A program made the translations under genes and the position numbers. A stretch of DNA of 64,000 nt from Tepidiphilus margaritifer DSM 15129 (GTDB taxonomy: Bacteria > Pseudomonadota > Gammaproteobacteria > Burkholderiales > Rhodocyclaceae), in contig NZ_AUDR01000016.1 in NCBI RefSeq assembly GCF_000425565.1, positions 62,001-126,000 of the forward strand. Direction: 5' to 3'. The notes under the pieces were generated by a model. That model saw only the letters and a list, made by a program, of their open reading frames with translations, did not search any database and had not been told where the DNA came from. Numbering within the stretch: position 1 is the first letter of the stretch; every line of letters starts with the position of its first letter. Positions 21,478 through 32,888 of this stretch are shown here, piece after piece.

Positions 21478-22353
21478 ATGGAGCCGAATTTCGACTGGAG
21501 AGCGCGCCTGCCGCTCTATTGGCAATTGATCCGCGGGGATCGACCCATCGGTACGCTGCTGCTGCTGTGGCCGACCCTGATCGCCCTGTGGTGGGCCGCA
21601 GGCGGGGTGCCGCCACCGGGGGTTTTCTTCGTCTTCGTGGCGGGTACTTTCCTCATGCGTTCGGCCGGTTGCGCCATCAATGATTGGGCCGACCGCGATT
21701 TCGACGCGCACGTCGAACGCACGCGCGAGCGGCCGCTGGCCGCCGGGCGGGTCTCGCCCGAAGAGGCGCTCAAGGTCGCCGGGGTGCTCGCGGGTCTCGC
21801 CTTTCTCCTGGTGCTGCCTCTGGGCTGGAGGGTGGTGGCCTGGTCGGTGCCGGCGCTCGCCATCGCCGCCATCTATCCCTTCACCAAACGATTCTTGCCG
21901 GTACCCCAGGCTTTTCTGGGGGTGGCGTTTTCCTTCGGCATTCCCATGGCCTGGGTGGCGATTCGCGGCCAGACCGACGCGGTATGCTGGACGCTCTTTG
22001 CCGCCAACTTCTTCTGGACGATCGCCTACGATACCGAATACGCCATGGCCGACCGGCCCGACGACCTGAAACTGCCGGTCCATTCGTCGGCCATCACCTT
22101 CGGACGCTGGGATGTGTTGGCAGTGTTCCTATGTTACCTCGCGGCATTCGCGCTGTGGGCCCGTGCCGGCATCCTCGCCGGGGCCGGCGCGCCTTTCCTC
22201 GTCTCGCTGGTGGTCGCCGCGGGCATCGCCGCCTACCATCTGGAGCTCATCGGCACGCGCGAACCGGCGCGTTGTTTCAAGGCGTTCCTGCACAACAACT
22301 ACCTCGGGCTCGTGCTCTTTGCCGGCGTCGTGCTCGATCTGTGGCACGGCTGA
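21478..22353 (+). CDS. ubiA: 4-hydroxybenzoate polyprenyltransferase
   Basis: Integral membrane enzyme that attaches the polyprenyl tail to 4-hydroxybenzoate. It has 291 residues with about eight or nine helices. The first Asp-rich motif NDWADRDFD is at 68-76 and the second region DTEYAMADRPDD begins near 185; both bind the magnesium-diphosphate. It is the second gene of ubiC-ubiA-pyrF-ubiD. Confidence 0.95.
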   Translation: MEPNFDWRARLPLYWQLIRGDRPIGTLLLLWPTLIALWWAAGGVPPPGVFFVFVAGTFLMRSAGCAINDWADRDFDAHVERTRERPLAAGRVSPEEALKVAGVLAGLAFLLVLPLGWRVVAWSVPALAIAAIYPFTKRFLPVPQAFLGVAFSFGIPMAWVAIRGQTDAVCWTLFAANFFWTIAYDTEYAMADRPDDLKLPVHSSAITFGRWDVLAVFLCYLAAFALWARAGILAGAGAPFLVSLVVAAGIAAYHLELIGTREPARCFKAFLHNNYLGLVLFAGVVLDLWHG

Positions 22354-22365
22354 AGGGAGAACGAC

Positions 22366-23211
22366 GTGGTACAAACGACTTTCCTCGAATCGCTGCGCGA
22401 ACGCTGGCGCGATCCGGCGCGCCTGCTGTGCGTGGGGCTGGATCCGGAACCGGAGCGCTTGCCGCGCAGCGTGCGCCGTCTGCCGCTTGCGGAAGGGGTC
22501 TGGGTGTTCTGCCGTGAGGTGATCGAGGCGTGTGCGCCTTGCGTGTGCGCCTTCAAACCGCAGATCGCGCATTTCGCTGCCTTGGGGTTGGAGGGCGTGC
22601 TCGAGCGGCTGATCGCCCACGTGAAGTTGCACCATCCCGACGTTCCGGTGATCCTGGATGCCAAACGCGGCGACATCGGCTCCACCGCCCGCCACTATGC
22701 ACGCGAGGCGTTCGAGCGCTACGGGGCCGACGCGGTCACGGTGAATCCCTACTTGGGCGGAGATTCGCTCGAGCCTTTCTTCGCTTGGCCGGGCAAGGGG
22801 GTGTTCGTGCTCTGCCGGACTTCGAATCCGGGCAGCGCCGAGCTGCAGGCCCTGGAGCTTGCCGGCGGTGAGCGGCTCTTCGAGCGCGTGGCGAGCCTGG
22901 CCGCCGGCCCGTGGAATACGAACGGGCAGGCAGGGTTGGTGGTGGGCGCGACCTGGCCGCAGGAAGTGGCTCGGGTGCGCCAGCTCGCGCCGGGCGTGCC
23001 GCTGCTCGTGCCGGGCATCGGCGCACAAGGAGGGGATCTGGCAGCCACGGTGCGAGCCGGCTGGTGCCGCCCGGAGTTTCCCGGTCTGATCCTCAATTCC
23101 TCGCGCGCCATCCTCTACGCGAGCGAGGGCGAGGATTGGCAGGACGCCGCGGCCGCCGCGGCACAGTCGGTGCACGCTGCCGTGCGCGCGGTGCTCGCCG
23201 ATCGGGCATGA
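22366..23211 (+). CDS. pyrF: Orotidine 5'-phosphate decarboxylase (type 2)
   Basis: Decarboxylates OMP to UMP, the last step of de novo pyrimidine synthesis. It has 281 residues, the longer type 2 subfamily. The catalytic motif [11 protein letters not shown] starts at residue 98, with Lys100 as the active-site lysine; [13 protein letters not shown] follows. The start is GTG at 22366 after a gggagaacgac ribosome site. It sits between ubiA and ubiD, and its stop overlaps the ubiD start (ATGA), so a pyrimidine gene is embedded in the quinone operon. Confidence 0.94.
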   Translation: MVQTTFLESLRERWRDPARLLCVGLDPEPERLPRSVRRLPLAEGVWVFCREVIEACAPCVCAFKPQIAHFAALGLEGVLERLIAHVKLHHPDVPVILDAKRGDIGSTARHYAREAFERYGADAVTVNPYLGGDSLEPFFAWPGKGVFVLCRTSNPGSAELQALELAGGERLFERVASLAAGPWNTNGQAGLVVGATWPQEVARVRQLAPGVPLLVPGIGAQGGDLAATVRAGWCRPEFPGLILNSSRAILYASEGEDWQDAAAAAAQSVHAAVRAVLADRA

Positions 23212-24707
23212 GCGACATGACGTTTGCCGATCTGCGCGAATTCTGCGCCCGGCTCGAGGCGCTGGGCGAACTAAAGCGGGTGACCGAGCCGGTGGATACG
23301 CACCTGGAGCTCACGGCGCTCGCCGATCGCGTCCTGCGGCGTCGCGGGCCTGCGCTGCTCGTCGAGCGGCCGCACACCCAGGGCCGGGCGCATTCGTTGC
23401 CGGCGCTGGCCAATCTCTTCGGCACGCCGCGCCGTGTCTTGCTGGGCATGGGGCAGGACGTGGGCGAGGACGGTGACTGGCGCGAGCCGCTGCGTGACGT
23501 GGGGCGCCTGCTCGCCTATCTGAAAGAACCTGAGCCGCCGCGCGGTTGGCGCGATGCCTGGGAGAAGATGCCGGTGCTGCGCCGGGTGCTCGACATGGCG
23601 CCGAAGACGGTCTCGCGCGCGCCGTGCCGCGAAGTGGTGTGGGAAGGGGCGGAGCTCGATCTCGCTCGGCTGCCGATCCAGCACTGCTGGCCGCAGGACG
23701 CGGGTCCGCTCATCACCTGGGGGCTGGTGGTCACCCGCGGGCCGCACAAGAAACGCCAGAACCTGGGAATCTACCGCCAGCAGGTGATCGGGCGAAACCG
23801 GGTGATCATGCGCTGGCTCGCGCATCGCGGCGGGGCGATCGACTACGCCGAACATGCGCGGCTGCATCCCGACGAGCCCTTTCCCGTGGCGGTGGTGATC
23901 GGCTGCGACCCGGCCACTATCCTTGCCGCGGTCACGCCGGTGCCCGACACCCTTTCCGAATACCAGTTCGCTGGGCTGCTGCGCGGGGCGAAGACCGAGC
24001 TCACCGAGGCCGTGGGGGGCTTGCAGGTGCCGGCGCGCGCCGAGATCGTGCTCGAAGGGCACATCCATCCCGGCGACACGGCCCTCGAAGGCCCCTTCGG
24101 CGATCACACGGGGTATTACAACGAGCAGGCGGTTTTCCCCGTGCTCACGCTCGATCGCATCACGCTGCGGCGCGAGGCGATCTACCACACCACTTACACC
24201 GGCAAGCCGCCCGACGAGCCGGCGGTGCTGGGCGTGGCTCTGAACGAAGTCTTCGTGCCGCTGCTGCAGCGCCAGTATCCGGAAATCGTCGATTTCTACC
24301 TGCCGCCGGAGGGCTGCTCCTACCGCATGGCGCTGGTGTCGATCAAAAAGGCCTATCCGGGGCACGCCAAGCGCGTGATGTTCGGCATCTGGGGGTTCCT
24401 GCGCCAGTTCATGTACACCAAGTTCATCGTGGTGGTGGATGAGGACGTCGACATCCGCAACTGGCAGGAGGTGATCTGGGCGCTCACCACGCGCGTGGAT
24501 GCGGCGCGCGACACGCTCATTGCCGAGCACACGCCCATCGACTATCTCGACTTCGCCTCGCCCGAAGCCGGGCTGGGCAGCAAGATGGGGATCGATGCCA
24601 CGAACAAGTGGCCCGGCGAGACCCACCGCGAGTGGGGCCGGGCCATCGTCCAGGATCCGGACGTGGAAGCGCGCGCGGCGGCGCTCGTCGAGCGGTTGCT
24701 CGGCTGA
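23208..24707 (+). CDS. ubiD: 4-hydroxy-3-polyprenylbenzoate decarboxylase UbiD
   Basis: Prenylated-FMN-dependent decarboxylase of the ubiquinone pathway. It has 499 residues. Typical stretches are LRLEFCARLE-like [20 protein letters not shown] at the N-terminus, [31 protein letters not shown] and [16 protein letters not shown]. The start overlaps pyrF. It needs UbiX to make its cofactor, and ubiX is not in this window. It ends 18 bp from the convergent prlC. Confidence 0.95.
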   Translation: MSDMTFADLREFCARLEALGELKRVTEPVDTHLELTALADRVLRRRGPALLVERPHTQGRAHSLPALANLFGTPRRVLLGMGQDVGEDGDWREPLRDVGRLLAYLKEPEPPRGWRDAWEKMPVLRRVLDMAPKTVSRAPCREVVWEGAELDLARLPIQHCWPQDAGPLITWGLVVTRGPHKKRQNLGIYRQQVIGRNRVIMRWLAHRGGAIDYAEHARLHPDEPFPVAVVIGCDPATILAAVTPVPDTLSEYQFAGLLRGAKTELTEAVGGLQVPARAEIVLEGHIHPGDTALEGPFGDHTGYYNEQAVFPVLTLDRITLRREAIYHTTYTGKPPDEPAVLGVALNEVFVPLLQRQYPEIVDFYLPPEGCSYRMALVSIKKAYPGHAKRVMFGIWGFLRQFMYTKFIVVVDEDVDIRNWQEVIWALTTRVDAARDTLIAEHTPIDYLDFASPEAGLGSKMGIDATNKWPGETHREWGRAIVQDPDVEARAAALVERLLG

Positions 24708-24725
24708 GCGGGCCGCTCGTCTCAT

Positions 24726-26816
24726 TCAGCTGCGCGCCGGCTCCTCCATCAGCCCGTTGTGCCGCAGCAGGGCGTCGATGCGCGGCTCGCGGCCGCGGAA
24801 GGCGCGGAAGGATTCGGCCGCGGGGCGGCTTGCGCCCACGGCGAGGATCTCGCGCCAGAAGCGACGCCCCGTGTCGGGATCGAGCACGGTGCCGGTGCGC
24901 GCGCTCGCCTCTTCGAAGGCCTCGTAGGCATCGGCCGAGAGCACTTCGGCCCACTTGTAGCTATAGTAGCCGGCCGCGTATCCTCCGGCGAAGATGTGCG
25001 AGAAGCTCTGCGGGAAGCGATGCCAGGACGGCGGCCGGATCACGGCCACCTCGTCGCGCACCTCTTCCAGGATGCGCAGCACCTCGGCGAGCGGCACGCG
25101 TTCGGGAGCCGGTTCCTGGGCGCGGGCGAGTTCGCGGTGGATGCGCAGGTCGAAGAGCGAAAATTCGATCTGGCGCACCATCTGCATGCCGGCCTGGAAG
25201 TTCTTGGCCGCACGCATTTTCTCGTAGAGCGTACGCGGTAGCGGCTCGCCCGTGTCGACGTGGGCGGTGATTTTCTCCAGCACTTCCCATTCCCAGGCGA
25301 AGTTTTCCATGAACTGGCTGGGCAGCTCGACGGCGTCCCATTCGACGTGATTGATGCCGGAGATGGGCGCCTCGTCGACCTGGGTGAGCATGTGATGCAG
25401 CCCGTGACCCATCTCGTGGAAGAGCGTGAGTACGTCGTCGTGGGTGAGCGTGGGGGGGGTGCCGCCCACCGGGGGGGCGAAGTTGCACACGAGGTAGGCC
25501 ACCGGCAGCATGAGAAATTCGGCCTCGCGTCGGCGCGATTTGGCGCTGTCCATCCAAGCGCCGCCGCGCTTGGTGTCGCGGGCATAGAGGTCGACGTAGA
25601 AATAGGCGATCGGCGCGCCGTCGCGCTCGACGCGGTAGAAACGCACGTCCGGATGCCACACGGGGGCGGTGTCGGGCACGAGGCGCACGCCGAAGAGCCG
25701 TTCCAAGAGGGCGAAGAGCCCCTCCAGGACGCGCGGCAGCGGCAGGTAGCGCCGCACTTCCTGTTCGGAATAGTCGTAGCGCTCCTGGCGCAATTTTTCC
25801 GAGGCATAGGCGATGTCCCAGGGCTCGAGCGGATCGAGGCCGAGGCGGTCGCGGGCGAAAGCGCGCAGTTCTTCCAGATCGCGCAGGGCGAAGGGCTTGG
25901 CGCGGGCGGCGAGTTCTCGCAGGAAGGAGGCGACTTCCTCCGGCTCGTTGGCCATTTTGGGCACGAGCGAGTAGCTGGCGTAGTCGGGATAGCCCAGCAG
26001 TAGCGCCTCTTCGCCGCGTAGCGCCAGGATGCGCTCGATGAGCGGGCCGTTGTCGCGCTCGGGCGGGCCGAACTCGGAGACGCGGGTGGCGTGGGCCCGG
26101 TACATGCGCTCGCGCAGCGCCCGATCGTCGGCGTACTGCATCACCGGCAAGTAGAAGGGCATCTGCAGGGTGAAGCACCAGCCCGGACGGCCTTGCGCCT
26201 GCGCCGCCTCACGCGCCATGGCCCGCACTTCCTCCGGAATGCCGGAGAGTTGCGCCTCGTCCTCGATCCATTCCTGGTAGGCATTGGTCGCATCGAGCAG
26301 GTTTTCCGAGAACTTGGCCGAGAGTGCCGACAGTTCCTGTTGGACGTCGCGGTGGCGGGGTTTCTTCTCGGGCGGCAGTTCCGCGCCGGCGAGCCGATGG
26401 TCGCGCAAGTCGAGTTCGATCACGCGGCGACGTTCGGGCGAGAGGCGAGCGAACTCCGGGCTTTGCGCGAGCGCCTGCGTCTTGCGGTAGAGCGCCTCGT
26501 TCTGTCCCAGCTCCGTCCAGAAACGCGTGACTTCGGGCAGCAGCTTATTGTAGACCTCGCGCCAGGCGGGGGTGTCCATCACGCTGTGCAGGTGCCCGAT
26601 CACGCCCCAGGCGTCCGAGAGCTGCTCGAGTGCGCGTTCGAGCGGCGCGACGAAAGCTTCCCAGGTGGGCGGAGTGCGTTCATCGACCGCGCGCTCGATC
26701 GCGGCGCGGGCCCGCGCGAGGAGTTCGGTGATGACCGGCTCGACGTCCTCCGGCCGGAGGCGATCGAAGGGAGGGAGTTGAAAGGGATGCAGCAGCGGAT
26801 GTTCTGGTGCGTTCAT
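24726..26816 (-). CDS. prlC: Oligopeptidase A (M3 metallopeptidase)
   Basis: Cytosolic zinc peptidase that degrades short peptides such as cleaved signal peptides. It has 696 residues, close to the family's usual 680. The zinc motif HEMGHGLHH lies near residue 465, with a downstream glutamate in the ELPSQFMENFAWE segment. The ATG at 26816 follows a gaggac ribosome site; a longer reading continues into the upstream MFS gene in another frame and is rejected. It is 23 bp after the MFS transporter gene, same strand. Confidence 0.94.
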   Translation of the reverse strand: MNAPEHPLLHPFQLPPFDRLRPEDVEPVITELLARARAAIERAVDERTPPTWEAFVAPLERALEQLSDAWGVIGHLHSVMDTPAWREVYNKLLPEVTRFWTELGQNEALYRKTQALAQSPEFARLSPERRRVIELDLRDHRLAGAELPPEKKPRHRDVQQELSALSAKFSENLLDATNAYQEWIEDEAQLSGIPEEVRAMAREAAQAQGRPGWCFTLQMPFYLPVMQYADDRALRERMYRAHATRVSEFGPPERDNGPLIERILALRGEEALLLGYPDYASYSLVPKMANEPEEVASFLRELAARAKPFALRDLEELRAFARDRLGLDPLEPWDIAYASEKLRQERYDYSEQEVRRYLPLPRVLEGLFALLERLFGVRLVPDTAPVWHPDVRFYRVERDGAPIAYFYVDLYARDTKRGGAWMDSAKSRRREAEFLMLPVAYLVCNFAPPVGGTPPTLTHDDVLTLFHEMGHGLHHMLTQVDEAPISGINHVEWDAVELPSQFMENFAWEWEVLEKITAHVDTGEPLPRTLYEKMRAAKNFQAGMQMVRQIEFSLFDLRIHRELARAQEPAPERVPLAEVLRILEEVRDEVAVIRPPSWHRFPQSFSHIFAGGYAAGYYSYKWAEVLSADAYEAFEEASARTGTVLDPDTGRRFWREILAVGASRPAAESFRAFRGREPRIDALLRHNGLMEEPARS

Positions 26817-26839
26817 CGTGTCCTCGAGGTGGATTCTCT

Positions 26840-28090
26840 TCAGGCGGGATTTTGCCACCGGTTGCGGGCGCGTGTCTCGTGGACGAGGCAGGCGCCGAGA
26901 AAACCGAGCGCGGCGGCGCCGGCAAGGCAGGCGATCGCCGCGGTGAAATGTTCCGGGGCATAGAGACGGACTCCGTCGAGCACGGTTCCGTTCCAGGCGC
27001 GGTCGATGAGCGCGCCGGCGAGCGGCTGCAGGAGAGCACCGCCGAGGAACCCGCCCATGTTGGTGAGCGCCGTGCTCATGCCCGAGAGCGCCGGCGGATT
27101 GACTTCCTTGGCGCAGGCCCAGGTGAGCGAGAAGGAAGAGGAGGCGAGCCCCATGAGGGCGAAGAGGGGAAAGGTGAGGGTCTCGGGCAGCGGCCCCGCC
27201 GTCAGGCACACGACCCAGCAGGCGAGGTAGAGTGCGGCCACTGGCACCAGCACCGCCTTGCGCCGCGCGAGCCGATCGGACAGGGCGCCAATGGCGAGGC
27301 ACCCGAGGGCGAAGGCGAGGAAGTAGAGCGAGAGGTGGTGCGAGGCCCGAAGTTTCGTCAGGCCGTGCACGCTCATGAGGTAAGGTGTGGCCCACAGGCC
27401 GGCGAAGGCGAAGAAGCTGCCGGCGATGCCGAAGTTGGCGAGCACGGCGGGCCAGGTGGCGCGGTTGCGCAGGATGGTGGCGAGTCCGCCGAAGATCACG
27501 GTGCGGTCGAAACGCTTGAGCGTGCCGGGCTCTTCCGGCTCGATCAGCCGCCAGCACAGCACGGCGATGGCGAGCGACGCCAAGGCCGTGGCCACGAACA
27601 CGCCGCGCCAGCCCGTGAGCTGCGCCAGCGCCGTGAGCGGCGTACCGGCGAGCACCGAACCGAGATTGCCTACGAACATGCCCAGACCCACCAGGGAAGC
27701 GAAACGCCGCTCGTCGTACCACAGGGCGAAGAGTTTGAGCATGGCGATGAAGGTGACCGACACGCCCAGGCCGGTGAGGGTGCGGCCGGCGAGCGCCACT
27801 TCCAGCGAAGGGGCGAGCGCGAAGAGGAGGCTCCCCGCGGCGGCGACGAATCCGCCCGCCACGATGATGCGTCGCGGCCCCACGGTGTCGGCGAGGATGC
27901 CGGTGGGCAGCTGCATCAGGGTGTAGACGTAAAAATAGGTGGCGGCGAGCGTGCCGAGCGAAGCGGCGCTGGTGTGGAAGGCCGCGGCGAGCTCGGTGGC
28001 GATGCCGGCAGGGGCGAAGCGGTGGAAGAAGGACAAAACGTAGGCGGCGATGACGACGACGAGCGCCGTCGTGCGGCGGCTGCAGGCCAT
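26840..28090 (-). CDS. MFS transporter
   Basis: Major facilitator superfamily protein of 416 residues with about 12 membrane helices. The loop 2-3 motif is recognisable as ADTVGPRRIIVAGG (about 67-80), and a weaker repeat SDRLARRKAVLV is in the second half. The N-terminal helix FFHRFAPAGIATELA resembles carriers of the nitrate/anion and sugar-phosphate groups, but the substrate cannot be assigned. It lies between purC and prlC on one strand, and neither neighbour suggests a cargo. Confidence 0.85.
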   Translation of the reverse strand: MACSRRTTALVVVIAAYVLSFFHRFAPAGIATELAAAFHTSAASLGTLAATYFYVYTLMQLPTGILADTVGPRRIIVAGGFVAAAGSLLFALAPSLEVALAGRTLTGLGVSVTFIAMLKLFALWYDERRFASLVGLGMFVGNLGSVLAGTPLTALAQLTGWRGVFVATALASLAIAVLCWRLIEPEEPGTLKRFDRTVIFGGLATILRNRATWPAVLANFGIAGSFFAFAGLWATPYLMSVHGLTKLRASHHLSLYFLAFALGCLAIGALSDRLARRKAVLVPVAALYLACWVVCLTAGPLPETLTFPLFALMGLASSSFSLTWACAKEVNPPALSGMSTALTNMGGFLGGALLQPLAGALIDRAWNGTVLDGVRLYAPEHFTAAIACLAGAAALGFLGACLVHETRARNRWQNPA

Positions 28091-28129
28091 GGGGTGTCTC
28101 CTCTTTTTGTTGTCGTAATTGCGGTGACG

Positions 28130-28152
28130 GGGGGTTTCAACGGAACACCCCC
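28130..28152 (-). terminator. Hairpin after purC
   Basis: On the minus strand GGGGGT pairs with ACCCCC (28147-28152 with 28130-28135), with an inner TTC/GAA pairing and a short loop. No T-run follows, so it may only attenuate transcription into the MFS gene. Confidence 0.4.
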
Positions 28153-28163
28153 TTCAGGAAGCG

Positions 28164-29084
28164 TTATTCCGGCAGCGCTCGCCCAACCAGGCGTCGATAC
28201 GCCTCGCGATACTTCTCGGCGGTCTTCCGGATGACGTCTTCCGGCAGGCGCGGCCCGGGCGCGGTCTTGTCCCAGGCGAGCGTTTCGAGGTAGTCGCGCA
28301 CGTATTGCTTGTCGAAGGAAGGCGGGTTGGTGCCGGGCTGCCAGGCGTCGGCCGGCCAGAACCGGGACGAATCGGGGGTGAGCACCTCGTCGATGAGGTG
28401 CAGCACGCCGGCGGCGTCGATGCCGAACTCGAACTTGGTGTCGGCGATGAGGATGCCGCGCTCGGCGGCGTAGTCGCGCGCCCGGATGTAGAGCGCGAGC
28501 GCCGCGGTCTTGGCTTGCCGCGCGAGGCTCGCGCCATCGTGCGGTGCGAGACGCGCAGCGCACAGAGCCTCGGCCTGTTCGAAGGAAATGTTTTCGTCGT
28601 GCTCGCCTGCCTCGGCCTTGGTGGCCGGAGTGAAGATCGGCTCGGGCAGCCGGTCGGCGAGTCGTAGCCCCGCTGGGAGCGCGATGCCGCACACGCTGCC
28701 TTTGTGCTGATATTCTTTCCAGCCGGAACCGATGAGGTAGCCGCGCACCACCGCCTCGATGGGCAAGGGTTGCAAGCGTTTGACCACCATGGCCCGCCCG
28801 AGGACCTGGTCGCGCTCTTCGGGCGCGACGACGGAGGTTGGATCGATGCCGGTGCGATGATCCGGAACGATGCCGGCGAGCAGATCGAGCCAGAATTCGG
28901 TGATCGTCGTGAGCACTTTGCCCTTGCCCGGAATGGGATCGGGCAGCACGACGTCGAACGCGGAGAGCCGGTCGGTGGCGACGACGAGGAGCTTGTCCTC
29001 GCCAACCGCGTAGAGGTCGCGTACCTTGCCGCGTCCGATGAGCGGCAGACTGGTGATGTGCGTCTCGAAAATCGCCTCGGCCAT
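28164..29084 (-). CDS. purC: Phosphoribosylaminoimidazole-succinocarboxamide synthase
   Basis: SAICAR synthetase: ATP-dependent joining of aspartate to CAIR in purine synthesis. It has 306 residues, the longer form found in many proteobacteria and yeast. Motifs are [17 protein letters not shown] near residue 17, [15 protein letters not shown] near 41, [15 protein letters not shown] and [12 protein letters not shown]. No other pur gene is adjacent. Confidence 0.96.
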   Translation of the reverse strand: MAEAIFETHITSLPLIGRGKVRDLYAVGEDKLLVVATDRLSAFDVVLPDPIPGKGKVLTTITEFWLDLLAGIVPDHRTGIDPTSVVAPEERDQVLGRAMVVKRLQPLPIEAVVRGYLIGSGWKEYQHKGSVCGIALPAGLRLADRLPEPIFTPATKAEAGEHDENISFEQAEALCAARLAPHDGASLARQAKTAALALYIRARDYAAERGILIADTKFEFGIDAAGVLHLIDEVLTPDSSRFWPADAWQPGTNPPSFDKQYVRDYLETLAWDKTAPGPRLPEDVIRKTAEKYREAYRRLVGRALPE

Positions 29085-29126
29085 GGATCCTTCCCCGGCA
29101 TGGTGAAAGGGGAAATTATCGCACGG

Positions 29127-30401
29127 TCACCGGCTTTCGTGTTCCACCACCCGGTGGACGCGGCGCACGCCCAGGGCGATCAGGGCGGCGAGCACGGGGA
29201 TGGACAGGGCCGTGGTCAATTCCGGCTCGAGGTGCAGCCAAGGCTTGAATCCCTTGGTGAGGTAATTGACGAGCTGCGAGCCGTAATAGGTGATGGCCAT
29301 CACCGACAGGCTTTCGACGGCCGCCTGCAGCCGCAGCTGCAGCTTGGCGCGGCGGTTCATCTGGGCGAGCAGCTGCTGGTTCTGCCGCTCGAGTTCGAGG
29401 TCGACGCGGGTGCGCAGCAGCTGGGAATCGCGTACCGAGCGCTGCGAGAGTTCTTCCTGACGCCGGGCCACGGCGGCGCAGGTGTTCATGGCCGGAGCGA
29501 AGCGCCGCTCCATGAATCCCTGCAAGGTGGAATAGCCGGGAAGCCGGATCTCGCGCAGCTCGGCGATGCGCTGACGCACCAGGGCGCTGTAGGCCGAGGC
29601 GGCACCGAAGCGGTAGGCGCTGGCGGCAATCGAATGTTCGATCTCGGCGGCCAAGCGGGTGAGCCGGGAGAGGACTTCCTGCTCGTCGGCGAGCGAGGCG
29701 GCGCGGCTCATGGCCGCCACCAGTTCGGCCAGTTCCGCCTCGGCGCGCCCCAAGAAGGCCCCGATTTCCTTGGCCAAAGGAAAGGCGAGCAGCGCCAGCA
29801 TGCGGTAAGTGTCGATCTCGAGCAGCCGCTGCACGGCGCGTCCGGCCTGTTTCGGAGTCATGGCTGCGTCGAGCACGATGAACTGGATGAATCCCCCGTG
29901 CAGTTGGAAGTCGCTCAGCACCCAGGCGTTGCCGTCGGAGATCTTCGAGGCGACGAGGGCCGGACCGAAAGGATCGGCCGCGTCGAGGAACTCGGCGGGC
30001 GGCGTGTCGGATACCGGCCTCAGGCGAACGTGCGTCGCAGCGATGACTTCGCCGGGGCTGGCCTCGAGCCAACCTTCGGGCAGGCGCGAGAGGATCGCCT
30101 CGGGGGTGTCGTGATCGCCATCGAGATAGAAAGTGTAGGAATGGAATTCGGCGTGGCGTTCGCGCTTGATGCGTAACCCTCCCCACCGCAGGAGCGACTG
30201 CGCCGCGGCATCGAGTTCGATCGCGGTGCCGGGAAGATTGCGCAGCCGGGCCCAATGCTCGAGAAGGCGGTCGGACGGAGTCTCACGCGGCAGCAGCCAG
30301 GACAATTGCACCACCGTGGCCGGGGCGAGCAGCGGCACGGAAGGCCGGGCGTGGATTTCCTCGTGCAGCGCCTGCCGGATGGGATGTTCGGCCAGTTTCA
30401 C
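29127..30401 (-). CDS. DUF3422 family membrane protein
   Basis: 424 residues; DUF3422 proteins have no known function. The N-terminus HPIRQALHEEIHARPSVPL is the family signature. The middle holds a long helical, coiled-coil-like region rich in Glu, Arg and Leu, and the C-terminus has one or two membrane helices (SVMAITYYGSQLVNYL and TALSIPVLAALIALGV). The layout loosely mirrors CorA: a large soluble domain followed by C-terminal helices. The GTG start at 30401 overlaps the corA stop (GTGA), so the two are translationally coupled. A link to metal transport is inference. Confidence 0.85.
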   Translation of the reverse strand: MKLAEHPIRQALHEEIHARPSVPLLAPATVVQLSWLLPRETPSDRLLEHWARLRNLPGTAIELDAAAQSLLRWGGLRIKRERHAEFHSYTFYLDGDHDTPEAILSRLPEGWLEASPGEVIAATHVRLRPVSDTPPAEFLDAADPFGPALVASKISDGNAWVLSDFQLHGGFIQFIVLDAAMTPKQAGRAVQRLLEIDTYRMLALLAFPLAKEIGAFLGRAEAELAELVAAMSRAASLADEQEVLSRLTRLAAEIEHSIAASAYRFGAASAYSALVRQRIAELREIRLPGYSTLQGFMERRFAPAMNTCAAVARRQEELSQRSVRDSQLLRTRVDLELERQNQQLLAQMNRRAKLQLRLQAAVESLSVMAITYYGSQLVNYLTKGFKPWLHLEPELTTALSIPVLAALIALGVRRVHRVVEHESR

Positions 30402-31351
30402 AGCCACCCCTTGCGCTTGAAGTAGAAGTAGGGGGCGAAACCGCTGAAGAGCATCAGAAGCAGCGCGATGGGGTAGCCGTATTCGAAATGCAGCTCCGGC
30501 ATGTGCTCGAAGTTCATGCCATAGATGCTCGCCACCAGCGTCGGCGGCAGAAAAACCACCGCCGCGATCGAGAAGATCTTGATGATCTGGTTCTGCTCGA
30601 TGTTGATGAACCCCTGCGCTGAATCCATGAGGAAGTTGATCTTCTCGAAGACGAAGTTGGTATGGGCCATGAGGGTTTCGAGGTCGCGGATCATCTCGCG
30701 ACAGGTCTCCTGCAGTTCGGCCTGGTCGCGCAGGTGGCGTAGCAGGAAAGAGACGGCGCGCTGCGTGTCCATCAGGCACAGGCGAATGCGGCCATTGCTG
30801 TTCTCGATCTTGGCCAGCTTGTCGATGGCGTCCTCGAGCTCGGCGTTCTCGTCCTCGAGTACCATGAAGCTGACGTCTTCGAGCCGCCGGTGCAGGTCTT
30901 CGATGGTGTCGGCGAGGTTTTCCACTTTCTGTTCGAAGATGGTCACCAGCAACTCCTGGGGCGTGGCCGCGCGCACCTGACCGTGGCGGGCGCGCATGCG
31001 CAGCAGGCGGAAGTCGGCCAGGTCTTCCTCGCGCACCGAGATGAGGCGTTCGCGCTGCAGGATGAAGGCGACGGTGACGGTGACGTGACGTCCCTCTTCC
31101 TGGGCAAGGAAGAGGGAGTGGACGTGCAGTCCCTGATTGTCGATGAAGAAACGGGCGGAGGATTCGATCTCCTCCACGTCCTCGGATTCGGGCAGCTCGG
31201 CGTTCAACAGCCGCTGCAGCAGCTCGCGCTCGTGCTCGTCGGGGTCTTGCGCATCGATCCACAAGGCCCTGGCCACGGCTTGGTCGTCGAGCGTGAGCGC
31301 CTTGGGAAGTTCACGGATGGTGTCTTTTTCGGTCTGGAACAATCGCAGCAT
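30398..31351 (-). CDS. corA: CorA family magnesium/cobalt transporter
   Basis: Pentameric inner-membrane channel for magnesium (also cobalt, nickel or zinc in relatives). It has 317 residues: a soluble N-terminal funnel rich in acidic helices, then two C-terminal helices. The selectivity motif YGMNFEHMPEL begins at residue 277, between the helices, and the protein ends in the basic KRKGWL tail. The ATG at 31351 is chosen because it starts MLRLFQTE; an upstream reading from 31411 adds unsupported residues. Confidence 0.93.
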   Translation of the reverse strand: MLRLFQTEKDTIRELPKALTLDDQAVARALWIDAQDPDEHERELLQRLLNAELPESEDVEEIESSARFFIDNQGLHVHSLFLAQEEGRHVTVTVAFILQRERLISVREEDLADFRLLRMRARHGQVRAATPQELLVTIFEQKVENLADTIEDLHRRLEDVSFMVLEDENAELEDAIDKLAKIENSNGRIRLCLMDTQRAVSFLLRHLRDQAELQETCREMIRDLETLMAHTNFVFEKINFLMDSAQGFINIEQNQIIKIFSIAAVVFLPPTLVASIYGMNFEHMPELHFEYGYPIALLLMLFSGFAPYFYFKRKGWL

Positions 31352-31533
31352 GGAGCACCTTTGTACGTTTCGCCAGCGGGCTTGCGGGTCGCGGCGAAAC
31401 GACGAAGGCATTAGCCGCGAACGCAGCGGAAAATGGGCGAGCGACGAGGTCGACAGCGGGTTTTCGGTTTCACGGATTCGGTCGATACGGGCACGACGGC
31501 GAAATTATACGCTTTTTGCGGCGCAGCAAACGC

Positions 31534-31559
31534 GGCGGCACCCAGGAGCCGGTGCCGCC
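31534..31559 (-). terminator. Hairpin after the ferredoxin gene
   Basis: GGCGGCACC (31534-31542) pairs with GGTGCCGCC (31551-31559): a perfect 9-bp stem with an 8-base loop, just beyond the ferredoxin stop. The T-run on the minus strand is short (gcgtttg), so efficiency is uncertain. The rest of the 215-bp gap to corA shows no gene. Confidence 0.55.
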
Positions 31560-31566
31560 TCCGTGC

Positions 31567-32884
<1,318 letters not shown>

Positions 32885-32888
32885 CGCC

